A stretch of DNA of 16,504 bases, from NCBI GenBank assembly GCA_023253615.1, contig JALRFZ010000143.1:1-16504 (forward strand), given 5' to 3'. Positions within the stretch are counted from its first letter, which is position 1. Each line of letters starts with the position of its first letter. A program made the position numbers and the translations under genes. This document shows, piece by piece, positions 1 to 6,344 of the stretch. The notes under the pieces are model-generated. The model was given only the letters and a program-made list of their open reading frames with translations, did not search any database and had not been told where the DNA came from. This DNA comes from Verrucomicrobiales bacterium. Its GTDB lineage: Bacteria > Verrucomicrobiota > Verrucomicrobiia > Verrucomicrobiales > DEV007.

Positions 1-78
1 CGTGAAGTTCACGCCATCAACGGCCAAGAGATCACCGAAGCGGCAGACGAGATCGCGGACTTGGAAGGCGGCGGACAC
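1..78 (-). CDS. ABC transporter ATP-binding protein, N-terminal fragment (putative selenate importer ATPase)
   Basis: The minus strand opens at a GTG (76-78) and reads VSAAFQVRDLVCRFGD, then LLAVDGVNFT, to the window edge. This is the usual first beta-strand region of an ABC ATPase (F-x-V-R-D-L ... R-F-G-x-x-x-A-V-D-G-V), just before the Walker A motif that must lie outside the window. It is the third gene in line after selA and the substrate-binding lipoprotein, so it most likely energises that importer. GTG is chosen because the codons upstream run into the heptamer array. No Shine-Dalgarno sequence is visible. Only 26 codons are present, so the transporter class rests on context. Confidence 0.72.
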   Translation of the reverse strand, partial: MSAAFQVRDLVCRFGDLLAVDGVNFT

Positions 79-84
79 GGGTGA

Positions 85-147
85 GGAGGTCGGAGGTCGG
101 AGGTCGGAGGTCGGAGGTCGGAGGTCGGAGGTCGGAGGTCGGAGGTT
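85..147. repeat. Heptanucleotide tandem array, nine copies of GGAGGTC (GACCTCC on the minus strand)
   Basis: Eight perfect GGAGGTC units run from 85 to 140. A ninth (141-147) differs only in its last base, which belongs to the stop codon of the substrate-binding protein gene. The array fills nearly all of the gap between that stop and the GTG of the ABC ATPase. On the mRNA sense (minus) strand the unit is GACCUCC, which contains the anti-Shine-Dalgarno core CCUCC. A 7-bp unit is not a multiple of three and is prone to copy-number slippage. Confidence 0.97.
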
Positions 148-1052
148 CAATAAAGGTCGAGGAGCTTCAGTTCGACGGCGGTCTTTTGGATGCCTTCGAA
201 GTCTTCGTTTTTGGCGGAGATGATGGAGGCGCGGTTGATGGCCTTGAGGGCTTCGGAGCCGGCGGGGGTGTCGATCAGGGCCTGCCGCACCTTCGCAATG
301 AAGCCTTCGCCAAAGAGCGTTTCGACCTCGGGATGGATGGTGAAATTGTAGTCGGCATAAGAGGGTGTGGTCCAGATCTTGACCGTGTTTTCCGCCACCT
401 TCGGATCGTTCGCGACGAGGTCGTCGTAGGTCTTGTAATTGATCGCCCCGACCTGATAGATGCCGTCGGCGACGGCGTTTGCGGTGGCGACGTGACCGCC
501 GCTGAGCTGGAATCCGGGAGCCTGGGCGAACCACTTGTCGGGCTCCACGCCGCCGTTGTTCCGCATGATGAAATAGGTGGGCATGAGACGTCCCGAGGTC
601 GAACCGGGCGACCCGAAGGTGAAGGTCAGATCCTTGATCGCCGCGGGAAAGGCCTCGGATGGCTGAAGCCCGGTGGCCTTGTTGGCGATGAAATAGGATT
701 TGTAATCGGGATCCTCGATCCCCTGGGCGATGGCCTGCGCGCCGGGCACCGCCATCCGCGCCTGCACGCCCGAGAGCCCGCCGAACCAGACGAGATGCAC
801 CTCGCCGTTCTTGAACTTGGTCACGGAATCGGCGTAATCCTTCGAGAAAAGAAACTCGACCTTCACCCCGAGTTTCCCGGCGAGGTATTCGGCCAGCTTG
901 TCGAACTTCGCCTTCTGCTCGGTGATCTTTTCATCGGGAATGGCGGAAAGGTAGAGCGTGGCCTCTCCCTTCGCGGGAGAGAGTCCGGCTTGGTCGCCGC
1001 ATCCGGCGAGGATCAAGGAGAGGGTGGCAAGAACGGGCGCGAGGATCTTCAT
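147..1052 (-). CDS. PhnD-family substrate-binding lipoprotein, putative selenate/selenium-oxyanion importer
   Basis: A 301-residue protein with a lipoprotein signal (hydrophobic N-terminus ending LILAGC, lipobox Cys18), so it should be anchored outside the cytoplasmic membrane. The mature part has the features of the phosphate/phosphite/phosphonate (PhnD/TIGR01098-type) binding proteins: YLSAIPDE, DYADSVTKFKNGEVHLVWFG, VQARMAVPGAQAI and FGSPGSTSGRLMP. The SAIPDE...FGGLSGVQAR pattern resembles, from memory, the subgroup annotated as putative selenate ABC transporter binding proteins. It lies 66 bp downstream of selA on the same strand and is followed by an ABC ATPase. Selenate or selenite as ligand is inferred from subgroup resemblance and context; phosphonate or phosphite remain alternatives. 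The start at 1052 gives a complete signal peptide. Confidence 0.85.
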   Translation of the reverse strand: MKILAPVLATLSLILAGCGDQAGLSPAKGEATLYLSAIPDEKITEQKAKFDKLAEYLAGKLGVKVEFLFSKDYADSVTKFKNGEVHLVWFGGLSGVQARMAVPGAQAIAQGIEDPDYKSYFIANKATGLQPSEAFPAAIKDLTFTFGSPGSTSGRLMPTYFIMRNNGGVEPDKWFAQAPGFQLSGGHVATANAVADGIYQVGAINYKTYDDLVANDPKVAENTVKIWTTPSYADYNFTIHPEVETLFGEGFIAKVRQALIDTPAGSEALKAINRASIISAKNEDFEGIQKTAVELKLLDLY

Positions 1053-1081
1053 GGTTTCAAAAAGCTGCTGAGGCTACGGGC

Positions 1082-1097
1082 TCCGGTAATTTCCGGA
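1082..1097. promoter_or_regulatory. Imperfect palindrome in the selA-SBP intergenic gap
   Basis: TCCGG (1082-1086) and CCGGA (1093-1097) flank a six-base AT-rich centre, TAATTT. The element lies in the 66-bp gap between the selA stop and the start of the substrate-binding protein. It could be a short mRNA hairpin or a dyad protein-binding site. No T-tract follows on either strand, so it is not a typical terminator. Confidence 0.35.
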
Positions 1098-1118
1098 CGT
1101 GATGATGGGGAAAGCCTT

Positions 1119-2525
1119 TCACCAGACTGCGAGGAGGGCGGCGGCGAGGGCCTCGTCCTGCTCCGGGAAGATGGTGCGCAGGTCGAGGCGGAAGGCGTCG
1201 CCATCGACATAACCGATGACGGGAAGCGGAAGACGCCGCAATCGCCCGGCGAGACGCGGCACCTTCATCTTCGCCGGGCGGATCTCGAGGGCGAGCGAGG
1301 GGATCTCCGCCTTCGGCATGGTGCCGCCGCCACAACGCGCGATCGTCGCGACGAGACCGGCGTCGAAGGTATCGGAGGAACCCAACCGCGCCACCAGCGC
1401 CTCGCCCCGTGGCCTCAAATCGTCCTCGACCGAAGCGGCGAGCATGGCGAGGAGGGGCAGATCGGGGCGGGCTCCGCCGACGTCGGCCTCGAGGTAGGCC
1501 AGGGCGGTCTCCTGCATCGCCGTGAGGATGAGCTTGTCGCAGCGCAGGGCGCGGAAGAACGGTTCTTTCTTGATCCCCGCGACGAGATCGGCCCGTCCCG
1601 CGATGATGCCGGCCTGGGGACCGCCGCAGAGTTTGTCGCCGCTGACGCAGACGAGATCGACCCCGCGTTTCAGGACTTCGGCGGCGGTGGGTTCGTGCGG
1701 GATGGGCGCGAGCCGATCGGTCGCGACCATCGCCCCGCTCCCGAGATCCTCGACGACGGGCAGACCGTGCTCCTCACCAAGGGCGACGAGCTCCTCCGTG
1801 GCCGGTTCGCCGATGAATCCCTCGATGTAGAAGTTGGAGCGATGCACCTTCAGGATCATCCCGGTGCGCGGGTTGATGGCGCGGCGGTAATCCTCGAGCG
1901 AGGTCTTGTTCGTCGCCCCCACCTCGACCAGTTTCGCGCCGGACACCGCCATGATCTCGGGCACGCGGAAGCCGCCGCCGATCTCGACGAGCTCGCCGCG
2001 CGAGATGATGACCTCGTTGCGTTCGCCGTTGGCGAGGTGTTTCAGGATGAGAATGAGCGCCGCCGCACAGTTGTTCGAGATCGTCGCCGCGGGTGCCTCG
2101 CAGAGCAGGGCGAGGCAGCGCTCGAGAAAGCCGCCGCGTTTCCCCCGTTCCCCCGACTCGAGATCGAACTCGAGGTTGTTGTAAAATCGCCCCACCCGGG
2201 AAACGGCCTCGACCACCGCCGGAGCGAGTGGTGAACGACCGAGATTCGTGTGGATGCAGACCCCGGTGCCGTTGATCACGGGATGGATGCGCGAGCGATA
2301 CAGCACCTCGATCCGCCCGCGGAGGTAGGCGACCGTTTCCTCGAACTCCCCCACCCCGTCTCCGCCGGCCATGACGCGACCGCGCATCTCCGCGATCTCG
2401 CGCCGCACCAGATCCGTCACGAGCGGCTGGGGCAAGGGCGGCAACCCGCCTTCTTTCGCGAGGGCGACGAGGATCTTGTCCACCGCGGGGATACGGCTGA
2501 GGGGATTGGGCCGGAAATCGGGCAT
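1119..2525 (-). CDS. selA: L-seryl-tRNA(Sec) selenium transferase (selenocysteine synthase)
   Basis: This 468-residue PLP enzyme converts Ser-tRNA(Sec) to Sec-tRNA(Sec) with selenophosphate. Family motifs are all present: INGTGVCIHTNLGRSPL (about 85-101), SRGELVEIGGGFRVPEIM (about 175-192), VGATNKTS, and the PLP-lysine motif VSGDKLCGGPQAG with Lys298 (E. coli Lys295). The length matches the usual 460-470. The start at 2525 (MPDFRPNPLS) is chosen because homologues begin with a similar short leader before the RIPAVDKIL segment; the upstream open frame is rich in Arg and Ser and lacks family features. It is first in a minus-strand run with the putative selenium importer. tRNA-Sec and SelD in the same window confirm the function. 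Confidence 0.97.
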   Translation of the reverse strand: MPDFRPNPLSRIPAVDKILVALAKEGGLPPLPQPLVTDLVRREIAEMRGRVMAGGDGVGEFEETVAYLRGRIEVLYRSRIHPVINGTGVCIHTNLGRSPLAPAVVEAVSRVGRFYNNLEFDLESGERGKRGGFLERCLALLCEAPAATISNNCAAALILILKHLANGERNEVIISRGELVEIGGGFRVPEIMAVSGAKLVEVGATNKTSLEDYRRAINPRTGMILKVHRSNFYIEGFIGEPATEELVALGEEHGLPVVEDLGSGAMVATDRLAPIPHEPTAAEVLKRGVDLVCVSGDKLCGGPQAGIIAGRADLVAGIKKEPFFRALRCDKLILTAMQETALAYLEADVGGARPDLPLLAMLAASVEDDLRPRGEALVARLGSSDTFDAGLVATIARCGGGTMPKAEIPSLALEIRPAKMKVPRLAGRLRRLPLPVIGYVDGDAFRLDLRTIFPEQDEALAAALLAVW

Positions 2526-2664
2526 GGAGAGGAACTGTAAGCGACGATTGCCCGCTGGCTCACGGAAAATGGCGGCGGTCGATTCAAAAAATCGCGTGAG
2601 TTGAACGTCCTGGCCAAATCTCCTACGATTCCACTGTGCTCTCAATTCCAACCGGTTCCACCTG
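2526..2664. promoter_or_regulatory. Divergent intergenic region between selA and the cytochrome-like gene
   Basis: This 139-bp gap must carry start signals for both directions. The plus-strand promoter is recognisable and listed separately. I found no convincing -35/-10 pair for selA. Confidence 0.5.
2601..2629 (+). promoter_or_regulatory. Sigma-70-like promoter for the cytochrome-like gene
   Basis: TTGAAC (2601-2606) and TACGAT (2624-2629) are separated by 17 bases, upstream of the ATG at 2665. Each hexamer differs from the sigma-70 consensus at two positions. It is one of the better promoter matches in the window. Confidence 0.55.
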
Positions 2665-3987
2665 ATGAAAGCGGCGCTCGTTCTCCTCGTCCTCCTCACG
2701 CTCGCGCCCCTCTCCGCGCAGGTCGCCTTCAACGACTACCAGCTGCCGCCGCACGAGTATTACGAAGGCGACTCGCAGGATCCCGTCTCCCTCCTTGTCC
2801 GCCGGATCGAGGCCGGGGAAAAGACGCCCGATTTCAGCAGCCAGCGGGCCTTCGTCGATTGGCTCCTCGCCGAGCTGGAGATCCCCGCCGCCTCCCAGAC
2901 AATGGTCTTTTCCCGCACCGGCCTGCAGCGCCAGGTCGTGAGCCCGCACAATCCCCGCGCCCTCTTTTTCAACGACGAGACCTACATGACGTGGATCCCC
3001 GGCGGCATGGTCGAGCTCGCGAGCTACGATCCCCACCGGGGTCCGCTCTTTTTCCTTCTCCAGGGCAGCGACGATCCGAAGCCCGAAAAGGTGAATTTCA
3101 ACCGCCGCGAGAGCTGCCTCAACGGATGTCATGCCGGCAGCGCGACGAATTACCTGCCGGGCCTGCTCGCGCGCTCCCTCCACGTCGATGCCGAGGGCAA
3201 TCCCACCGCCGTCGACAAGGCCGGGATCGTCATCAACGCCATCTCGAACCACGAGAACATGTTCCACACCATGCCGCTGAAGGAGCGGTGGGGCGGATGG
3301 TTCGTCACCGGCGGGCACGAAGCGGCGGACCACATCGGCAATCTCGTCGTGCCTTCCCGAGGCGCGACACCCGTGCCCGCGCCCGCGCTGGCGGAAACGA
3401 AAGCGAGCTACCCGCACGGTCCCTCGAGCGACATTCTCCCGCTTCTCGTGCAGGATCACCAGATCGGACTGCTCAACACCCTCTACGAATCGCTCTACCG
3501 CTGGCGCACCGCCCTGCATCTGGCGAACGAAAAGCGCGCCGCGGACGGAGAGGCTCCCCTCGTCCAGCTCGAGGCCGGCTCCATTGCCGATCTCATGCCG
3601 AAGTTCGACAAGAGCGTGAAACAATTCCTCTTCGCGGGCGAGGCACCCCTTCCCGGGGGCGGCATCGTCGGCGATCCGGCCTTCATCGAGGCTTTCCGTG
3701 CGACGCGGGTCGAGGATGCGAAGGGTCGCTCCCTGCGGGATTTCGATCTGAAAACGCGGCTGATGAAACACCGCTGCAGCCACATGATCCTCAGCCGGCA
3801 ATTCCAGGGCATGCCGGAGGAATTCCGCTCCATCCTCCTCGGCCGGATCCGCGAAGTACTCACCGCCCGCCCGGCTCCCGCGGGCTTCGATCACCTCTCC
3901 GACGACGAACGTGCCGCACTCCTCGAAATCCTCGGCGAGACCGTGCCCGGCTTTGCCGTGAAGACGCTGGCGGACGCTTCGAGGTGA
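2665..3987 (+). CDS. Exported c-type-cytochrome-like protein with a CX3CH motif
   Basis: A 440-residue protein with a cleavable signal peptide (MKAALVLLVLLTLAPLSAQ, cleavage near residue 19), so probably periplasmic. It resembles a large uncharacterised group of bacterial proteins with VFSxTGLQR, a PRALFFNDETYxxWIPGG segment (about 98-114), one Cys-Cys-His motif, and a downstream ERWGGWFVTGGH ... HIGNL segment. In homologues I recall, the motif is the standard CxxCH. Here it reads C151-L-N-G-C155-H156, one residue longer, so covalent haem attachment is plausible but not certain. A further Cys sits in KHRCSHMILSRQF near 370. Function is unknown; electron transfer or haem peroxidase-like activity are possibilities. 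It is divergent from selA and upstream of the OsmC-like gene by 68 bp. Confidence 0.85.
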   Translation: MKAALVLLVLLTLAPLSAQVAFNDYQLPPHEYYEGDSQDPVSLLVRRIEAGEKTPDFSSQRAFVDWLLAELEIPAASQTMVFSRTGLQRQVVSPHNPRALFFNDETYMTWIPGGMVELASYDPHRGPLFFLLQGSDDPKPEKVNFNRRESCLNGCHAGSATNYLPGLLARSLHVDAEGNPTAVDKAGIVINAISNHENMFHTMPLKERWGGWFVTGGHEAADHIGNLVVPSRGATPVPAPALAETKASYPHGPSSDILPLLVQDHQIGLLNTLYESLYRWRTALHLANEKRAADGEAPLVQLEAGSIADLMPKFDKSVKQFLFAGEAPLPGGGIVGDPAFIEAFRATRVEDAKGRSLRDFDLKTRLMKHRCSHMILSRQFQGMPEEFRSILLGRIREVLTARPAPAGFDHLSDDERAALLEILGETVPGFAVKTLADASR

Positions 3988-3991
3988 GCGA

Positions 3992-4020
3992 TTGACACGA
4001 CCGGCTCCCTCCCCCATCCT
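3992..4020 (+). promoter_or_regulatory. Possible promoter for the OsmC-like gene
   Basis: A perfect TTGACA (3992-3997) lies in the 68-bp gap before the OsmC-like gene. The hexamer 17 bases downstream, CATCCT (4015-4020), is a poor -10, so the call rests mainly on the -35. Confidence 0.3.
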
Positions 4021-4055
4021 TCCCGCAATGATCCGAATCCATCGAACCCCGCGGC

Positions 4056-4517
4056 ATGACTGACTCCCTCGACAGGGCGCTGGTCAGCGTCCGGATCACC
4101 GCGGAGCCCGGAGGCGGCGTGAGTCTCTATGCCCGCAAGGAAAAGGCCGTGATCGGCCGAGGATGGAGCTTTGACATCGCCGAGCCGCGCCTCTCCGGTG
4201 CGGAAGTCTTGCTCGGTGCCCTCGCCTCCGACGTCGTCGGTCTCTTCGCCCGCATCGCCGCCCAGCGCCGTCTCGGCATCGACGAGATCGAGGCGAAACT
4301 CTCCGCGGAGCTCGCCGCCCCCCTCGCCCTCCTCGGCGTCGTCGGATCCGCGGGCGAACCGCACTACCAGGCCATCCGCCTGCGCGCCTACGTCGGTGGC
4401 AGCGCCGATCCCGCCAAACTCGTGGAAGCCTGGGAGGAAGCCCTCCGCCGCGCCCCGCTCTACAACACCCTCCGCCGCGCCACCGTCGTCGAGGCGCGGA
4501 TGCAGGTCACGTCCTGA
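4056..4517 (+). CDS. OsmC-like protein lacking the redox cysteines
   Basis: A 153-residue cytoplasmic protein with the OsmC/Ohr order of elements: an N-terminal beta region (GGGVSLYARKEKAVIGRGWSF), a central helix EVLLGALASDVVGLFARIA, a second helical section with IDEIEAKLSAEL, and a C-terminal strand-helix unit ending LRRAPLYNTLRRATVV. Classical OsmC and Ohr peroxidases have one Cys in the central helix and another in a later segment. The protein appears to contain no cysteine, so a thiol peroxidase mechanism is not possible. It may instead be a binding or non-peroxidatic OsmC-fold protein. It sits 24 bp upstream of the acyl-CoA-dehydrogenase-like gene, probably in one operon. Confidence 0.8.
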   Translation: MTDSLDRALVSVRITAEPGGGVSLYARKEKAVIGRGWSFDIAEPRLSGAEVLLGALASDVVGLFARIAAQRRLGIDEIEAKLSAELAAPLALLGVVGSAGEPHYQAIRLRAYVGGSADPAKLVEAWEEALRRAPLYNTLRRATVVEARMQVTS

Positions 4518-4541
4518 CAGATCACCCAAACCAGACCCTTC

Positions 4542-5690
4542 ATGTATCCCCTGACACCCACCCAGGAATCCGTCGTCGCCAAAGCCCGCGAACTCGCCCG
4601 CACCGTCCTCGCCGCCCATGCCGCGGAGGTCGATGAACAAGGACGTTTCCCCGCCGAGTCGATGGAGGCCCTCGCCGAAAACGGCTTCCACGGATTGCTC
4701 GTGCCCGAGTCCCTCGGAGGGCTCGGTGGCGACCTCGTCTTGTTGGCCGCCGTCATCGACGAACTCGCCCAGGCCTGCGCCTCCACCGCGATGGTCTACA
4801 TGATGCACAACAGCGCGGTGAACTGCTACCTCGCCGATCCCGCGAAGTTCGAGACCGTGCTGCGCGACTGCGCCGCGGGACGCCACCTCGGCACCCTCGC
4901 CTTTTCCGAGACCGGCAGCCGCAGCCAGTTCTGGGCACCCGTCTCACAGGCGGTCGCCGCGGATGGAGGCGTGCGTCTCAGCGCCAGCAAGAGCTGGGTC
5001 ACCAGCGCCGGCATCGCCGATGGCATCGTCGCGAGTTGCCTCGCTCCCGACGGCAGCGGGGCGAGCGTCTACCTCGTCGCAAAAGACGATCCGGGCCTTT
5101 CCATCAGCGGCGGCTGGAGCAGCCTCGGCATGCGCGGCAACCAGAGCAATCCGATGAAGCTCGAGGACGTGCCGCTCGACGACGCCACCCGTCTCATCGG
5201 CGAATCCGGCAAGGGAGCCGACATCATGCTCGGGAAGGCCCTGCCCGTGTTTCTCGTTTGTCAGGGTGCCATCGGCATCGGCCTCTCCGAGGCCTGCGTC
5301 GAGGCGACCCACTCGCATCTCGTCGGACAGGGATTCCAGCACACCGGCACGAAGCTAGCCGACCTGCCGAACCTCCGCGCCAGCCTCGCGAAGATGCGGC
5401 TCGAGACCGACAAGGCGCGCGCCTACCTCGTCGCCGTGCTGCAAAAGCTGGGCTCGGGCGATCCCGAGGCGATGCGCCACGCCCTCGCCCTGAAGGACAG
5501 CTCCTCCGAGACCGCCGTCGCCGTCGCCGATCTCGCGATGCGCTGCTGTGGCGGAGCCGCCTTCAGCAAACATCTCGGGCTCGAGCGCCCCTTCCGCGAC
5601 GCCCGCGCCGCCATCGTCATGGCCCCCACCACCGACCACCTCCGCGAATTCACCGGTCGTCTCCTCGTCGGCCTGCCGCTCTTCGGCTGA
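4542..5690 (+). CDS. Acyl-CoA dehydrogenase-family flavoprotein without the usual catalytic Glu
   Basis: A 382-residue protein covering the full acyl-CoA dehydrogenase fold: N-terminal helical domain with LVPESLGGLGGD (about 53-64), middle beta domain with LAFSETGSRS (about 119-128) and SASKSWVTSAGIAD (about 147-160), and C-terminal helical domain with KDSSSETAVAVADLAMRCCG and LERPFRDARAA. Family dehydrogenases usually carry a catalytic Glu in a YEGT-type motif after RDAR. Here that place reads MAPTTD (360-365) with no Glu. This is seen in non-dehydrogenase relatives, including flavin monooxygenases acting on organosulfur compounds, so dehydrogenation of an acyl-CoA should not be assumed. FAD binding is likely. 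Substrate unknown; the OsmC-like gene just upstream suggests a shared pathway. Confidence 0.88.
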   Translation: MYPLTPTQESVVAKARELARTVLAAHAAEVDEQGRFPAESMEALAENGFHGLLVPESLGGLGGDLVLLAAVIDELAQACASTAMVYMMHNSAVNCYLADPAKFETVLRDCAAGRHLGTLAFSETGSRSQFWAPVSQAVAADGGVRLSASKSWVTSAGIADGIVASCLAPDGSGASVYLVAKDDPGLSISGGWSSLGMRGNQSNPMKLEDVPLDDATRLIGESGKGADIMLGKALPVFLVCQGAIGIGLSEACVEATHSHLVGQGFQHTGTKLADLPNLRASLAKMRLETDKARAYLVAVLQKLGSGDPEAMRHALALKDSSSETAVAVADLAMRCCGGAAFSKHLGLERPFRDARAAIVMAPTTDHLREFTGRLLVGLPLFG

Positions 5691-5746
5691 GAGCCGGAGG
5701 AAGGCGCCTTGCGGAGAATCCCTTCGTGGAAACGAGAAAGTGAGGA

Positions 5747-5774
5747 TTGACGCCCCGAACCCGCACCGTTAGCT
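5747..5774 (+). promoter_or_regulatory. Likely promoter of the toxin-antitoxin operon
   Basis: TTGACG (5747-5752) and TTAGCT (5769-5774) are separated by 16 bases and end just before the antitoxin ATG at 5782. The very short leader suggests a nearly leaderless mRNA. Confidence 0.45.
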
Positions 5775-5781
5775 TCATACC

Positions 5782-6006
5782 ATGATCGTCGAGGAGTTTC
5801 CCGAACTACAGCGATTGTCTCCGGAGCGCCGGTTGGCTTTGGCCGCGGAGCTTCTGGAAGGCGCCACCGACCTCACCCCCGGAGTCCCCGACCCCGAGGT
5901 GATCCGGCTTCTCGACGAGCGACTGGCCGAGCACGAGCGGAATCCATCAAGCGGTTCTCCCTGGAGCCTGGTTCGGGCTCGAATTCTCCAAAGCCGTGAA
6001 CCCTGA
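5782..6006 (+). CDS. Antitoxin-like small protein (addiction module component)
   Basis: A 74-residue acidic protein, MIVEEFPELQRLSPERRLAL at the start, with the helical pattern LSxERRLALAAELLEG typical of short antitoxins annotated as putative addiction module components. The middle section PDPEVIRLLDERLAEHERNP looks like the toxin-wrapping helix of such proteins. Its stop overlaps the GTG start of the ParE-like gene by 11 bases, the usual arrangement of a type II module. Such antitoxins normally neutralise the toxin by direct binding and may repress their own promoter. Confidence 0.72.
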   Translation: MIVEEFPELQRLSPERRLALAAELLEGATDLTPGVPDPEVIRLLDERLAEHERNPSSGSPWSLVRARILQSREP

Positions 6007-6286
6007 GGTGATCTGGACGGCGCGGGCCGAAGCGGATCTTCTCCGGGAGTTCTCCCGGCTCGAGGATTCCATCGAAGGCTCAGGCACCGGTTTTCTAGAC
6101 ATGATCGAATCCGCGTCCCGGCTGCTGCGTCTGAACCCTGAAATGGCCCCCTGCTATTCGGACCGCTACCGTCGCCTCCTGCTCCGCGGCCTTGTTGATA
6201 CTCGCGACTCTCGCGGCATCGTCATACACGCGATATGCGATCTGCGTCAGGATCGCGAAGCCATCCTCCGGCATCTGCGCCTCTGA
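5996..6286 (+). CDS. ParE/RelE-family toxin-like protein
   Basis: A 96-residue protein starting at GTG 5996. It has the RelE/ParE superfamily order: an N-terminal strand VIWTARAEADLLREFSRLED leading into a helix, a central helix with SASRLLRLNPEMAP, then C-terminal strands YRRLLLRGL, GIVIHAICDL and EAILRHLRL. The closing I-L-R-H-L-R-L resembles the conserved last strand of ParE toxins. The paired upstream ORF makes a type II toxin-antitoxin system the best reading. Whether it acts on gyrase (ParE-like) or ribosomes (RelE-like) cannot be told. Confidence 0.75.
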   Translation: MNPEVIWTARAEADLLREFSRLEDSIEGSGTGFLDMIESASRLLRLNPEMAPCYSDRYRRLLLRGLVDTRDSRGIVIHAICDLRQDREAILRHLRL

Positions 6287-6306
6287 TCCATCGCCCCCTC
6301 TCCACG

Positions 6307-6315
6307 CCCCCCCCC
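6307..6315. repeat. C9 homopolymer tract upstream of the PhnD-like gene
   Basis: Nine consecutive C bases lie in the 58-bp gap between the toxin stop and the PhnD-like ATG at 6345. Such tracts slip easily; a change in length here would alter leader spacing, not a reading frame. Confidence 0.9.
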
Positions 6316-6344
6316 ATTCCATCGGTTCCCACCACCCCCCTCAC

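Noticed and set aside
1..84. Plus-strand reading as the C-terminal end of a gene stopping at TGA 82-84
   Set aside because: The 27 codons show no recognisable family, whereas the minus strand over the same bases gives a clear ABC ATPase N-terminus from a GTG and continues the selA operon.
85..147. CRISPR array
   Set aside because: Units are seven bases with no spacers. It is a simple tandem repeat.
81..2234. A 717-codon open frame on the plus strand through the heptamer array
   Set aside because: It lies antisense to the binding-protein gene and selA, both with strong family motifs. Long antisense frames are expected at this GC content, and its translation is low-complexity Gly/Arg/Asp.
6192..6344. 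PhnD-like protein extended upstream to a Met at 6192 with a pseudo signal sequence
   Set aside because: The extension overlaps the toxin gene and reads through the C9 tract with a Pro/His-rich stretch. The ATG at 6345 begins right at the conserved fold.
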